A stretch of 64,000 bases of DNA from Phycisphaerae bacterium (lineage in GTDB: Bacteria; Planctomycetota; Phycisphaerae; Phycisphaerales; UBA1924). Both the position numbers and the translations under genes were made by a program. The notes beneath the pieces are model-generated. The model did not search any database. It had not been told where the DNA came from and saw only the letters and a program-made list of their open reading frames with translations. Positions 52,660 through 62,240 of this stretch are shown here, piece by piece. Every line of letters starts with the position of its first letter. The stretch's first letter is position 1. The stretch is taken from the NCBI GenBank assembly GCA_030432905.1, contig JAUILU010000004.1, forward strand, positions 186,001 to 250,000, in the 5' to 3' direction.

Positions 52660-52721
52660 AGCCGGCAAGCGTCGCCGATCGGGCGCGCCGCGTCAAGTTC
52701 TGATCTTGTGCTTGTTAGGAA

Positions 52722-53795
52722 TCAGTTGCCGCTGGAAGTGACGATGTCGTCGAAGCCGTCGACGATGTCGATCGAGCCCGTCGTGCCGTCGTCTCTTGGG
52801 TATTGGCCCGAGTTGACGTTTGAGCCGGGCGTGAGGTTCCTGCCGTAGAAGAACTCGCCGCCGATTTCTTTATACCCCTTGTCTTTGTTCGACAGGTAAA
52901 CAAGGTCGCGGCCGGCGGACTGCAACACGATCGCGCCGCGGCCGCTGCGGGGCAAGATGCTGGCGGCGGATGCCTGCGGGTTGAGCGGTGCTGACGGGCT
53001 GCCCAGCAGAGCGGCGAGCCGTTCTTCCGTCACTCCACCAAAGCCGATGAGGCTGTAAGGCTCACTGGAATCAGTTGCAGGCTTCCTCTGAGCAATCTGC
53101 CTCAGACCAAGTCCGGACGAGTTCAGATACACAGCATTCTGAGCCCAGTAGTAGTGAGCCGGGTTTGTGCCGCCTGCAACAAGATCGGCGAACTCTACAA
53201 CGTCAGAATCATCGTTCATCGGACCCGCGAGGTCGTTCTCTGCCCAGGCAAGGATCGGCATGCCCCACGCGTCAACGAGGTCGGGCAGCTTGGCGTGGTC
53301 CGCATCGGTAACGCCGCCCTGCACAACGCCGAACGAACTTTCCTTCGGCACGAAGTAGTTGTTGCCGCCCTCGCCGAGGTTGATGAGATTGAGATCGACC
53401 TCAACCTGATCGTTGGTGGTCGGGCCGACGACAATCGCATCGGAGGAGATCGGCGAGCCGTCGTCGGGGACCGGTCCGCCGACGAGGTCGAGCAATATGT
53501 TCTGCATAGCAGAGAGGCCGCGTGACGCATTTTCAGTGTCGCCCATCTGCTCAGGCGAGAAATAGCCCGGCATGCGCTGCTCGGCGGCCTCGAACTGGCT
53601 GATCGACATGTTCAGACTGTTGATGGTCGAGTTGGTTGCCGATTCTTTAGCAAGATTTCGGGCCGACGAGAGCGCCGGCACAGTGATGCCGACGATCAAC
53701 GCGACGATCGCGATCACAACAAGCAGCTCGATGAGCGTGAAGGCACGCGCACGAAGAGCGGTCGCGGACGGATTCGTTGTCGGCTTACGGATCAT
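52722..53795 (-). CDS. Prepilin-like protein (type II secretion/pilin)
   Basis: A 357-residue prepilin. The leader MIRKPTTNPSATALRARA is followed by FTLIELLVVIAIVALIVGITVPAL, the classical prepilin cleavage and hydrophobic helix. The large periplasmic part is rich in Gly, Asn, Ser and Asp and contains no domain I recognise; it ends DGFDDIVTSSGN. It is longer than major pilins, so a minor or specialised pseudopilin is likely. The ATG at 53795 follows AGGAG. It lies directly upstream of comEC (63 bp), so a contribution to a transformation pilus is conceivable but unproven. Confidence 0.85.
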   Translation of the reverse strand: MIRKPTTNPSATALRARAFTLIELLVVIAIVALIVGITVPALSSARNLAKESATNSTINSLNMSISQFEAAEQRMPGYFSPEQMGDTENASRGLSAMQNILLDLVGGPVPDDGSPISSDAIVVGPTTNDQVEVDLNLINLGEGGNNYFVPKESSFGVVQGGVTDADHAKLPDLVDAWGMPILAWAENDLAGPMNDDSDVVEFADLVAGGTNPAHYYWAQNAVYLNSSGLGLRQIAQRKPATDSSEPYSLIGFGGVTEERLAALLGSPSAPLNPQASAASILPRSGRGAIVLQSAGRDLVYLSNKDKGYKEIGGEFFYGRNLTPGSNVNSGQYPRDDGTTGSIDIVDGFDDIVTSSGN

Positions 53796-54007
53796 GCCTG
53801 ACTCCTGCTGATGTCTTCCCGGCAATTGGCACCGGTACCAAGGGGGCTGCCTGCCTCGGAACACTATTCGTACATAAACGTCCGGGTGTTCTGCGGCGGT
53901 CGCGAATGGGTCTTGGTGTCGCGACACTCCGGCTGCCTGTCCGAGTATACCGCAAATCCGATAGAATCCCGTCTCAACCGCTCAGAGAGGCGGGAAATGG
54001 GGTTCAA

Positions 54008-55102
54008 ATGACCGATCCGGGTCAGATCAGCGTTTTCAAGCCGTCAGAAGCCGCGTACAAGGCGGCTGCGATCGCCCTGAAAGAGGGCCATCTGGTCATC
54101 CTCCCGACCGAGACGATCTATGGCGTTTTCGGCTCCGAATCACAGAAACCGGTGATCGAAGGCCTGACCAAGCTCTTCGGCGAGCGGCCCACATCCTCCG
54201 CGGGTTGGCACGCGCCCAGTGCCGAGATCGCCCTCGAACGCGCCAACGCGGATCACCCGACCCATCAGCGGCTCCTCGAAAGGCTCCTGCCCGGGCCGGT
54301 CGGGATCATCTTCGAATCCGGCGGCTCGGTCCGAGTGCCCGACAACGCCGCTGCTCTGGCGGTGCTGCAAACCGCATACGACGCGGGCATGGATGACATC
54401 ATCGGAGTCGGTATGACCGGCCCGCCCTTTGCCACGAGCGAGGAAGTGATGCCCGCGATCGAGGACGAAGACGTCCGCGCAAAGCTCGAAGACGCCGGCG
54501 TGCGGGTCGTCATCGACGGAGGCAAGACAGCGCTCGGCACACCCTCGACCATCATCCGCCTGACACCGGGCGGCTCGTACGAGATCACCCGCGAAGGCCC
54601 GGTCGGCGAGCGGTACATCAACGAACGCCTGCGCCGGCGGGTGCTGTTCGTCTGCACAGGCAACACGTGCCGAAGCCCGATGGCGGAGTCGATCGCGAGG
54701 AAGATCACCGCCTCGCCCGAGGGTCTGGTGTCGGTCAGCTCGGCGGGGATCATGGCCGGCGAGGGGATGCCGATGACGCCCGAGGCAGCCGACGCGCTGC
54801 GAACGCTGGGCTACGAGCCGCACAACCACCGATCCCGACAGGTCAGCCAGGCCGACGTGAGCGCGGCCGACGAGATCTTCGGCCTGACCGCCTCGCACGT
54901 CAGCGCCCTCCGCCAGGCCTTCCCCGGCTCGGCCTGGAAGGTCACGCTGCTCGATCCCGACGGCAATGACGTCCCGGACCCGATTGGAGCCCCGGCAGCT
55001 GTATACAATCAGACGTGCCAGACGCTCGAGAAGCTCATCGAGCAAAGGCTCGCCAACAGCGGTTCGCGGGCCAACCAAGCAGGGAAGGAAGCCGGGCCAT
55101 GA
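54008..55102 (+). CDS. Sua5/YrdC-like domain fused to a YwlE-like phosphatase
   Basis: A 364-residue fusion. Residues about 8-210 follow the Sua5/YrdC fold: LVILPTETIYGVFG, LLPGPVGIIFESGG, SVRVPDNAAAL and DGGKTALGTPSTIIRLTPGG. The usual KxR and S-x-N motifs for threonylcarbamoyl-AMP synthesis are not clearly kept, so activity is doubtful. Residues about 215-350 are a low-molecular-weight phosphatase: VLFVCTGNTCRSPMAE and the acid region VPDPIG. The Thr in CTGNTCRSP is the residue that gives Bacillus YwlE its phosphoarginine preference, so a protein-arginine phosphatase is plausible. Its stop overlaps rpiB by four bases. The order matches Bacillus ywlC, ywlE, ywlF. Confidence 0.88.
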   Translation: MTDPGQISVFKPSEAAYKAAAIALKEGHLVILPTETIYGVFGSESQKPVIEGLTKLFGERPTSSAGWHAPSAEIALERANADHPTHQRLLERLLPGPVGIIFESGGSVRVPDNAAALAVLQTAYDAGMDDIIGVGMTGPPFATSEEVMPAIEDEDVRAKLEDAGVRVVIDGGKTALGTPSTIIRLTPGGSYEITREGPVGERYINERLRRRVLFVCTGNTCRSPMAESIARKITASPEGLVSVSSAGIMAGEGMPMTPEAADALRTLGYEPHNHRSRQVSQADVSAADEIFGLTASHVSALRQAFPGSAWKVTLLDPDGNDVPDPIGAPAAVYNQTCQTLEKLIEQRLANSGSRANQAGKEAGP

Positions 55103-55563
55103 ACATCTCTATCGGAGCCGACCACCGTGGCTCTGACGTCACACTCCGGCTCACCCACTTCCTGACCGAACTCGGGCACACGGTCTCGCGTCACGGCTCG
55201 ACCGACGGCGAGCCCTGCGACTACCCGGAAGCCGCGTTCCAGGTCGGCTCCGAGGTCGCCTCGGGCAAGGCCGACCGGGGCATCCTCGTCTGCGGCACCG
55301 GCATCGGCATGTCGATCGCGGCGAACAAGATCGCGGGCATCCGGGCCGCTGTCGTGCAAGACGAGCTGACCGCACACCTGGCGCGTGGTCACAACGACGC
55401 CAACGTCGTCTGCTTGTCTGCTGACCTGCTCGGCGAGCGCGCGATGGAGAAGATCGTCGAGGTCTTCCTGCGCGACGAGTTCGAGGGCGGCCGCCACGCG
55501 AGGCGCATCTCGAAGATCAACGCGATCGAAGCCGGCGCCGAGCCCTCGTCGGTCACCTCGTAA
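55099..55563 (+). CDS. rpiB: Ribose-5-phosphate isomerase B
   Basis: Interconverts ribulose 5-phosphate and ribose 5-phosphate. The 154-residue protein has MNISIGADHRGSDVTLRL, the DYPEAAFQVGSEVASGKADRGILVCGTGIGMSIAANKI phosphate and active-site region with the catalytic Cys, HNDANVVCLSADL and the closing FEGGRHARRISKI. The RpiB/LacA fold and all landmarks are present. The ATG at 55099 overlaps the stop of the fusion gene by four bases, so the two are translationally coupled. Confidence 0.96.
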   Translation: MNISIGADHRGSDVTLRLTHFLTELGHTVSRHGSTDGEPCDYPEAAFQVGSEVASGKADRGILVCGTGIGMSIAANKIAGIRAAVVQDELTAHLARGHNDANVVCLSADLLGERAMEKIVEVFLRDEFEGGRHARRISKINAIEAGAEPSSVTS

Positions 55564-55575
55564 CGCGGAACACTC

Positions 55576-58500
55576 TTATTCAGTCGTATCAACCGGTGCG
55601 TCGTAGACGAGCGTGGAGTTGCCCGCGCTGACGATGATGTGGTCGTCGAGCAGAACCAGCGAGTCCGGGTCGTAGGGCAAACGGATGTCCGCCTGCCCGA
55701 GCAGTTTGCCCGAGTTCGCATCGAGCATCGAGAGCCTGAAGACCGAGCCCGACTCAAAGTGTGGCGCGCCGTCGCTTGCGAGCATCGCGAACACGCCCTC
55801 GCCGGCGACGGGTGGCAGGACTCTCGCGTTGCCCGTGCCCGCGTCGCCCCCGATGAGCGAGCCCGCGCGGTCGAAGACGATCATGCCGCGGTCGGTCGTG
55901 AAGACGACCTCGCTGTTCTGTCCCTCGACGATGTCGATGAGCGACGAGCTGCCAACGCGTGTGAGGTCTTCGAGCGGCGCATCGCGGAGTTCGCCGGTCG
56001 CCATCTCGATCTGCCAGATCTGCCGGTCCGGCCCGAGGACGATCGCGCGTTCGCGGACGAGCCAGGCGTCACCTGTGAGTCTGACCGCAGGGTCGTCGAT
56101 GGCCCAGAGCTGGGTCTTGCGTTTGGGGTCGGTGCAGACGACGCCGCCGTCGTGCCCGACGAGGACGCGCCCGGCTCGGTCGATGCGCACCCAGCGGAAG
56201 AGGCTCCGGAGGCTGTCGTCGATGTCGAGGACCTCGCGGGTGGCGATATCGTACGACGCGACGACGGGGATGACGCCCGCGGGCTCGCCCGCGCGGACGT
56301 CGGCGGGACGCTCCCCACCGATGACGAGCACGCCGCCCGCCATCGCGGCCTCGTACACCACGGGCACATCGAACATCGCGCTCCAAACCGTTTCACCGGT
56401 CGCGAGATTGAATACCGCGGCCCGGCCTGTGCGCTCGACGAGCGCGATGTGCTGGTCGCCGATCACGACCATGATGTCGCTGAGCCTGCTCGGCCCGTCG
56501 AGCGGAGTTTCGACGAGGCCCGTCCGGCGCCGGCTCGGCTCTTCCTCGAACAGATCGCCGAAGGGGAGCGTGCGCCAGCGTGTGTTGCCGTTGACGGTGT
56601 CGATGAGTTCGATGCTCGCGGTGTTGCCGCCGCCCCAGAGCAGGATCGCGTTGGAGGGCTCGAGCCTGACGAGCGAGGCGCTCGAGCCTTGCTGCGCGAG
56701 ACGCGACCAGATCGGACTGAGCACGCCCGAGCCGCCGCCTTCCAGATCCTCCGGGTTGAAGCCGAGGTTGTCGGTGGCCTCGCTGTTGATTCCAAAGAGC
56801 GCGAGCGTGCCCATGTCGCGCGAGTACATGAGCAGGTGATCGCGCGGGACCGGGCCTCGGGTGCTGATCGGTTTGACCACACTCCAGCCGAGCACCGCCT
56901 GCGACATCCGCAGAGGCTTGTGGCCAACGCGTGGCAGACGCGACAGGCTCGCGAGTTTGCCCGCCAGTTCGTTGGCCAGCGCCTCGGTATCGATCGCTTC
57001 GCCCATGTACGTCAGCAAGAGACCGGGCTTGTCGGCGCGGATGCGTTCGAGCGTCTGGCTTGCTGCGAACAAGCGATCCGCGTCGGCGAGCGAGCGGATC
57101 AGTCGGCCCGCGATCTCGCCCACGACGGCTTTGCTCGGTTCGCGCCGATCGGACAACGCCGAGAGCGCATCGACCGCGCGCTCGAGCGCCTGGATCGAGC
57201 GGTCGAGCCGACCCTCGGCGATGTGCAGATCGCTGGCGGCCAGCAGCGCCTCGGGCGCCGACCGCGAGACCGGGTATCGGCTTGCGAGTCTTTCGTACTC
57301 TCGCGGGCTTGCCGGGCTCTCGGGGTTGGCGAGCGACTTGAGCAGTTCCTTGGCCTGCTCGTCGAACGCGCGGTACGCGCGGGGGTGGTCGCGAACGAGC
57401 TTGCTGACCGCGTCGGCGGCGGCGAGCTGCGCGCGCTGCCTGCGCCGACCCTGCGTGTGGTGCGTCGCGGTCAGGCTGTCGTCGAGCAGGATCGACTGGT
57501 ACGCGTTGGCGGCGTCGGTCCACTCGCTTTGCAGCTCGGCGAGCCGGCCCACTTCCATGAGGTACCCGACACGCCTCGAAGGCCCGCGCGCCGCCTCGCC
57601 TAGCCGATCAACAAGCTCGCCGCGTTGTTTGATGGTGATGTTCTGCGCCGCGACGAGCGAGCCGCCCCTGATCCTATCCGCGGTGAGCATGGCCAGCAGC
57701 GAGTCGTAGAGCCGATCGCGCGCGGTGAGTGCGCGCTCCGCGTTGCCGAGTCGGTCGGCGGCCGCGAGTGCCGCGCTCGCTGCGAACGCGACTCGGTCGA
57801 TCGCGCCCGCGCGGTACGCAAGCTCCGTGTACGTCAACGCGATGTCGGGGTCGTCGGGCGACTGCGCCAGACGCGACTTGAGCGTTTCTTCTGCGGTCGG
57901 CCATGGGAGATACGTATGCACGAACGAGCTGTCGGCGACGATGAGCTGGTCGCCGATCACGATCGGTGCGCCGGGGTAGTCGAGCGTGACGGATCTTCTG
58001 CTGTTCTCCGGGTCGTGCGGGTCGATGAGCAGCGCGCCCGAGTTAGTCGGGATAAGCAGCTCTTCGCCGGCGACGCGGACCCTGCCCGGTGCGCGCTCGC
58101 TCAGGTTCCCGAAGTGGATCGCCTCACCGCTTACGAGGTCGTCGATTATCACCGCAGAGATCCCCGACCCGACACCGACGAGCATGTCGCGTGTGCGGAG
58201 CAGGTACTCTGGGTAGCCGATCGACGAGGCGCTGCGGTCTGCAATCACTTCGCCTGTCTCGGCATCGAGCACCAGCAGGCGGAGCTCGTCGGGTGTGAGC
58301 ACGATGAGCGAGCCGTCGTGGATGATCGGCGCGGGCTGCTGCCAGTGCTTTCGGCCTGACCCGGAGAAACCCTGTTCACCGTCGAGCTTGCGGATCCAGA
58401 TCGGTTCGCCCGTGTACGCGTCGATCGCCGAGACGACGCCCAGCGGGTCGGTGCGGTAGACCACGCCCTTGTCGCTGAGCGCCAGGTGCGCGATGCGTTC

Positions 58501-59844
58501 GAGCCGCTGGCTCGGCGCGACGCCGGCCGTCCCGACGAGGCGCGACCAGCGCAGCTCGCCCGTGTACAGGTCAAGGCCGATGGTGTGGATCGCCATCACT
58601 CGGCGCAGCGGCGAGAACTGGAACAAACTGCACACGGCGGTATCGCCGACGATCACCGGCGGGCAGCTGTAGATCGACTCGTGCCATTCCTGTTTGAGCT
58701 GCGAGGGCTGGATAGACCAGAGCAGCTCACCCGTATCGACAGCCAGCGCGTTGAGTTTCGGCGCGCTCGGGCGGTTGCGGTCAGACCTGTCGTGGGTGAT
58801 GCCGAGCGCGACGCCGCCGCCGACGACAACGGGTGTCGAGTCTTCGACGCTCGATTCGATCGATCGCCGGAATGTGTTGGCGGTGATGCCGAGCAGGTCG
58901 CTCTCGGTCTTGGGTGCGTAGGACCAGACGCGTTCGAGCGTGACGCGGTCCCACGCGCTGATCTGGTTCATGTTGTTCACGAACACGAGGTCGCCCGCGA
59001 GCACAGGCATGATCCAAGGCAGAGGCTCGCCCGCCGACAAACGCTGGCCCCGAAGGAGCGAGGCCTCCGAGAGCCCGCCCGCGCTGGTGCCCGAGATCTG
59101 CGACGAACGCAGGGGCCTCGGCAGCAGTTCGCCCGGCGTGAACTCGGCGCCCGCTGCGCTCAGATCGGCGCTGACAACCCGAGCCGACGCGGGGAGCTCG
59201 ATCGGTGCGACTGTTGGTGCGTCGATCTCGTCGGCAAGTCCGGCCTCATCGGCGTAGCGGAGTGCGAGCGCACGCACTGATTTCTGATCGACCAGCGGCG
59301 CAATCGCGGCAAGCAGCCTCGCCGACCGGGCCGCTAGTTCTGAACCGGGCGTTCTGTCCGGGTGAGAATCGAGCTCGGCGACCGCTGCGACCGCGGCATC
59401 GAACCTTGCCGACTCGTAGTGCCGCTGCGCAAGATCGAGCGAGGCCTCCGCGCCGCTCGTTGTCAGCAGCAGCGCACGCGCCACTCGTGCCGATTCGCCC
59501 TCGCCGAGTAGCCTGCGCGCCAGCGGCTCCTGCACAAGTCGGTACCGCTCGAGCAAATCCGGGCTCTCAAGGAGCGAGCGGTGCAACCGGGCGCGCACCG
59601 AGTGGAAGAGCGAGTCGTCGTGCTCGTCAACGACCAGCCGGTATGGCTCCTCGTCGAGCAGCTTCTGCACCACCGAGATCGCCTCGCTCAGGTTCTCCTG
59701 CGCGACGAGTCGCGGCAATTGGTCCAAGACCTGCTCGGCGGTCGGCGAGTCGTCCACGTAAACCGGGCTCGTGTCCTGAGCGAGAGATGACGCAGCGGCG
59801 GCGGCGACCGTTATCGCTGCTGTGATGAACGCTAATCGGACCAT
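55576..59844 (-). CDS. Giant exported PQQ-type beta-propeller protein
   Basis: A 1422-residue protein with a signal peptide ending near SSLAQ. An N-terminal helical region (about 35-210, TPR-like) is followed by a first set of PQQ-like propeller blades (from about 270: AWDRVTLERVWSYAPKTES; VDTGELLWSIQPSQL; DLYTGELRWSRLVGTAG; DAYTGEPIWIRKLDG). A second helical TPR-like region spans about 655-960, and a second set of blades closes the protein (LVGHDGGVVCTDPKRKTQLWAID; LDANSGKLLGQADIRLP). No haem or PQQ cofactor site is evident, so the blades probably act as a protein scaffold, as in BamB-like proteins. AAGGAG precedes the ATG at 59844. Role unknown. Confidence 0.85.
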   Translation of the reverse strand: MVRLAFITAAITVAAAAASSLAQDTSPVYVDDSPTAEQVLDQLPRLVAQENLSEAISVVQKLLDEEPYRLVVDEHDDSLFHSVRARLHRSLLESPDLLERYRLVQEPLARRLLGEGESARVARALLLTTSGAEASLDLAQRHYESARFDAAVAAVAELDSHPDRTPGSELAARSARLLAAIAPLVDQKSVRALALRYADEAGLADEIDAPTVAPIELPASARVVSADLSAAGAEFTPGELLPRPLRSSQISGTSAGGLSEASLLRGQRLSAGEPLPWIMPVLAGDLVFVNNMNQISAWDRVTLERVWSYAPKTESDLLGITANTFRRSIESSVEDSTPVVVGGGVALGITHDRSDRNRPSAPKLNALAVDTGELLWSIQPSQLKQEWHESIYSCPPVIVGDTAVCSLFQFSPLRRVMAIHTIGLDLYTGELRWSRLVGTAGVAPSQRLERIAHLALSDKGVVYRTDPLGVVSAIDAYTGEPIWIRKLDGEQGFSGSGRKHWQQPAPIIHDGSLIVLTPDELRLLVLDAETGEVIADRSASSIGYPEYLLRTRDMLVGVGSGISAVIIDDLVSGEAIHFGNLSERAPGRVRVAGEELLIPTNSGALLIDPHDPENSRRSVTLDYPGAPIVIGDQLIVADSSFVHTYLPWPTAEETLKSRLAQSPDDPDIALTYTELAYRAGAIDRVAFAASAALAAADRLGNAERALTARDRLYDSLLAMLTADRIRGGSLVAAQNITIKQRGELVDRLGEAARGPSRRVGYLMEVGRLAELQSEWTDAANAYQSILLDDSLTATHHTQGRRRQRAQLAAADAVSKLVRDHPRAYRAFDEQAKELLKSLANPESPASPREYERLASRYPVSRSAPEALLAASDLHIAEGRLDRSIQALERAVDALSALSDRREPSKAVVGEIAGRLIRSLADADRLFAASQTLERIRADKPGLLLTYMGEAIDTEALANELAGKLASLSRLPRVGHKPLRMSQAVLGWSVVKPISTRGPVPRDHLLMYSRDMGTLALFGINSEATDNLGFNPEDLEGGGSGVLSPIWSRLAQQGSSASLVRLEPSNAILLWGGGNTASIELIDTVNGNTRWRTLPFGDLFEEEPSRRRTGLVETPLDGPSRLSDIMVVIGDQHIALVERTGRAAVFNLATGETVWSAMFDVPVVYEAAMAGGVLVIGGERPADVRAGEPAGVIPVVASYDIATREVLDIDDSLRSLFRWVRIDRAGRVLVGHDGGVVCTDPKRKTQLWAIDDPAVRLTGDAWLVRERAIVLGPDRQIWQIEMATGELRDAPLEDLTRVGSSSLIDIVEGQNSEVVFTTDRGMIVFDRAGSLIGGDAGTGNARVLPPVAGEGVFAMLASDGAPHFESGSVFRLSMLDANSGKLLGQADIRLPYDPDSLVLLDDHIIVSAGNSTLVYDAPVDTTE

Positions 59845-59990
59845 CCCTGCTCCTTATGGGGCTCGGCACAACCAGCACCGATAGCCGACCCGGCGCACCC
59901 GGCTTACTCAAACGCTCTCAGACGAGTCTATGGAATCCCGGGCCCGCCGGTTGCTTATGCCGACGACCGGCCCCCCCGATCTTAAGAGCC

Positions 59991-60452
59991 ATGGCGATGA
60001 CACTTGATCCCCGTGCGCTCGAGCCCGTCGAGCGGTCAATCCCGGCAAAGCTGCTCCTGATGATGCAGGACCGCCCGTTTCGGGTCATCCTCCTGCTCTC
60101 GATCGCCTGGGTACTCGGCGTCACCGACCTCGCGATGACGCTGACCTACCTCATGAACATCGGCATGTTCGAGGGCAACCCGCTGGCAAGATGGATCATC
60201 GCGACCGGATCGCCCTACATCGTGTCCGGATTCAAGCTCGTGACCATGGTCGTCAGCTCGTCGATCCTGTTCTGGAAACGGCACAGCTGGCAGAGCGAGA
60301 TCGGCGCGTGGATCGCGGTCATCGTGCTAGCACGGCTCACGCTGCACTGGTTCGACTACATCGCCGGCACGTCGAACATGACCTACGCGATTGCTCTAGC
60401 GTCTGTCGACCCAACCCAGTGCGACGGCATGTGGGCGACGCTGGACTACTAA
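59991..60452 (+). CDS. Small membrane protein, DUF5658-like
   Basis: A 153-residue protein with about three hydrophobic helices (about 32-58, 72-92 and 102-118). The sequence VTDLAMTLTYLMNIGMFEGNPLARWII has the D...T...E.NP pattern of DUF5658-type proteins. No known activity. The ATG at 59991 is chosen; a second ATG two codons later is equally good. It is divergent from the giant propeller gene and converges on the regulator-type propeller gene. Confidence 0.65.
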   Translation: MAMTLDPRALEPVERSIPAKLLLMMQDRPFRVILLLSIAWVLGVTDLAMTLTYLMNIGMFEGNPLARWIIATGSPYIVSGFKLVTMVVSSSILFWKRHSWQSEIGAWIAVIVLARLTLHWFDYIAGTSNMTYAIALASVDPTQCDGMWATLDY

Positions 60453-60470
60453 GCAAACTCCCCGCTCTCG

Positions 60471-62054
60471 TTACTCGGCCTGCGACCGGATGTCTTTGAT
60501 CGCGGCTTCGAGCGATTGCCAGATCTCATGCTCTTGTGGCTGAGGGCTGACGCGGATGCTCACGGCTGATTGATCCTCGGTGACTTCCCTCGTCTCGATC
60601 AGCACGCGGATCTCGATCGGCTCGAACGTTTTGAACCCATCGATAAGGTTCATGGCGGCTTCGTAGCTGGCATCGCCGGTCGGCTTCAGCTCGACTTGCA
60701 CGTTGTTTGCCGGGGCATCTTCGTCACGGCCGACGCCGAACGCCGACATGAGCCCGGTGTAGTAGGTGTCGAGAAGTTCCGTGAGCCGATCCGCGTCGGG
60801 CTCGCTCTCGTCGATCCACATCACGAATGCGTACGACCAGAACCCCTCGGAGCTCGGGTCACGCCAGCCGGGCGAGAAAAGAAGCGTTTCTTTGCCCTTC
60901 GGCAGGTCGGGCGCAAAGCCCGATGGCAACTCGAAAGTCTCGGGTATCCAGCCATCGATCGATACGACTCGCTTGGGCAGCTGCGGGTTGTCCAGCGTGA
61001 AGTTGATGAACTTGGTGCCGTCGTAGTGATAGACACCCTCGGTCGTGCCGAGCCAGACGTTGCCCCGGCGGTCGAGCCGGATGCTGGGCACGCCCCCGGT
61101 TCCAAGGCCGTGTTCTTGCGAGAGGTATTCGAAGTCATTCCCGTCGTAGCGGTAGACGCCGCCGCCCGCGTGGGACGCACCGAGCCAGACATTGCCCGCT
61201 TGGTCTTCGATGATCGACATGTACCTGCCCCATCCGGTGTGGACAGAGAATTCTTTGGTTCGCAGGTGCGTGGTGAAGGAATCGCCGTCGTACTTGCTGA
61301 CACCCCCGCCGGACGTGCCGAACCACACGTTGCCCTTTGAGTCCTGCAGGATCGCGCAGACGTTGTCGCTGCAAAGGCCGTGGTCTTTCTCTGTGAAGAC
61401 GACCATCGAATCACCGTCGTAGCGGACGGCCCCCGCGCCGTCGGTGCCGAACCAGAGGTTGCCCTGTCGGTCTTCGTAGACGCAGTAGACCATCTTGGGC
61501 GCAAACTCGGCTTTGTCTCTCGGCGCAACAGCGGGGAGTGTGAACCGCGTGAATTGATCGCCGTCGTGGCGGAAGACGCCGTCCATCGTGGTGATCCAGA
61601 GTGTGCCCTTGCTGTCGACGAGGACGTTCCAGAGTGAGCGGTGGTTGCCGTGCTCCGAGAAACCGCGCGTGACCTTGAGCGGCTGGTAGTCGGTCATCGC
61701 TGTGAACGCGTTGCCGTCGTAGCGGACCAGCCCGTCGTTTGTTGCAACGAGCAGGGTACCGTCGTCCCGCTGGAACATGCCGCGGATCATGTTGCTCGGT
61801 AGACCGTCGTCGGTTGTGAACGAATGGAACTCGTTGCCGTTGTACCTGATGAGCCCTTGGCGCACGGTGCTGAACCACAGGTTGCCGTCGCGGTCTTCCA
61901 GCGGCGCGCCGGGGTACTGCGCGAGCTGGACCGAGGCGTCGCCGGGTCTGTTGAGCTGTTGGGCACACACCATTCCGCCCGACGTCGCGCCCCCACCCAG
62001 CACAGCCGCAACAAGAACAGTTCGAACCCCCCTACCGATTCTGTCACATCTCAA
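60471..62054 (-). CDS. Exported regulator-type beta-propeller protein
   Basis: A protein of about 527 residues. After a signal-like segment (RTVLVAAVLGGGATSGGMVCAQ) it has a series of at least seven repeats of the two-component-regulator propeller type, such as DRDGNLWFSTVRQGLIRYNG, SKGTLWITTMDGVFRHDG, RQGNLWFGTDGAGAVRYDG and RRGNVWLGTTEGVYHYDG. In two-component hybrids these blades form the periplasmic sensor, but here no transmembrane helix, kinase or output domain follows. The last 180 residues form a separate globular part. The start is uncertain: TTG 62054 is chosen since the longer ATG frame (62234) has an Arg-rich, non-signal beginning. Confidence 0.8.
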   Translation of the reverse strand: MRCDRIGRGVRTVLVAAVLGGGATSGGMVCAQQLNRPGDASVQLAQYPGAPLEDRDGNLWFSTVRQGLIRYNGNEFHSFTTDDGLPSNMIRGMFQRDDGTLLVATNDGLVRYDGNAFTAMTDYQPLKVTRGFSEHGNHRSLWNVLVDSKGTLWITTMDGVFRHDGDQFTRFTLPAVAPRDKAEFAPKMVYCVYEDRQGNLWFGTDGAGAVRYDGDSMVVFTEKDHGLCSDNVCAILQDSKGNVWFGTSGGGVSKYDGDSFTTHLRTKEFSVHTGWGRYMSIIEDQAGNVWLGASHAGGGVYRYDGNDFEYLSQEHGLGTGGVPSIRLDRRGNVWLGTTEGVYHYDGTKFINFTLDNPQLPKRVVSIDGWIPETFELPSGFAPDLPKGKETLLFSPGWRDPSSEGFWSYAFVMWIDESEPDADRLTELLDTYYTGLMSAFGVGRDEDAPANNVQVELKPTGDASYEAAMNLIDGFKTFEPIEIRVLIETREVTEDQSAVSIRVSPQPQEHEIWQSLEAAIKDIRSQAE

Positions 62055-62240
62055 ACCGGATCCCCCGTCTTTCGATTGGCTTTGACTCGGTCGAACGCCG
62101 AGGCTTGGAACTGCTCTAGGAACCAGCGTTCTACAACCCGCACTCGCCGGCGTTGCCCCGAAGGCCGGAATCTGTCCGCGAAACCTGCGAACGCGCCGAC
62201 GATGACGCGCACCATCCGGGGGCGATACCCTCATGTCGGC

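Noticed and set aside
55639..57603. Plus-strand open frame of 654 codons
   Set aside because: It is the antisense frame of the giant propeller gene, with Arg/Asp/Val-rich composition and no recognisable domain.
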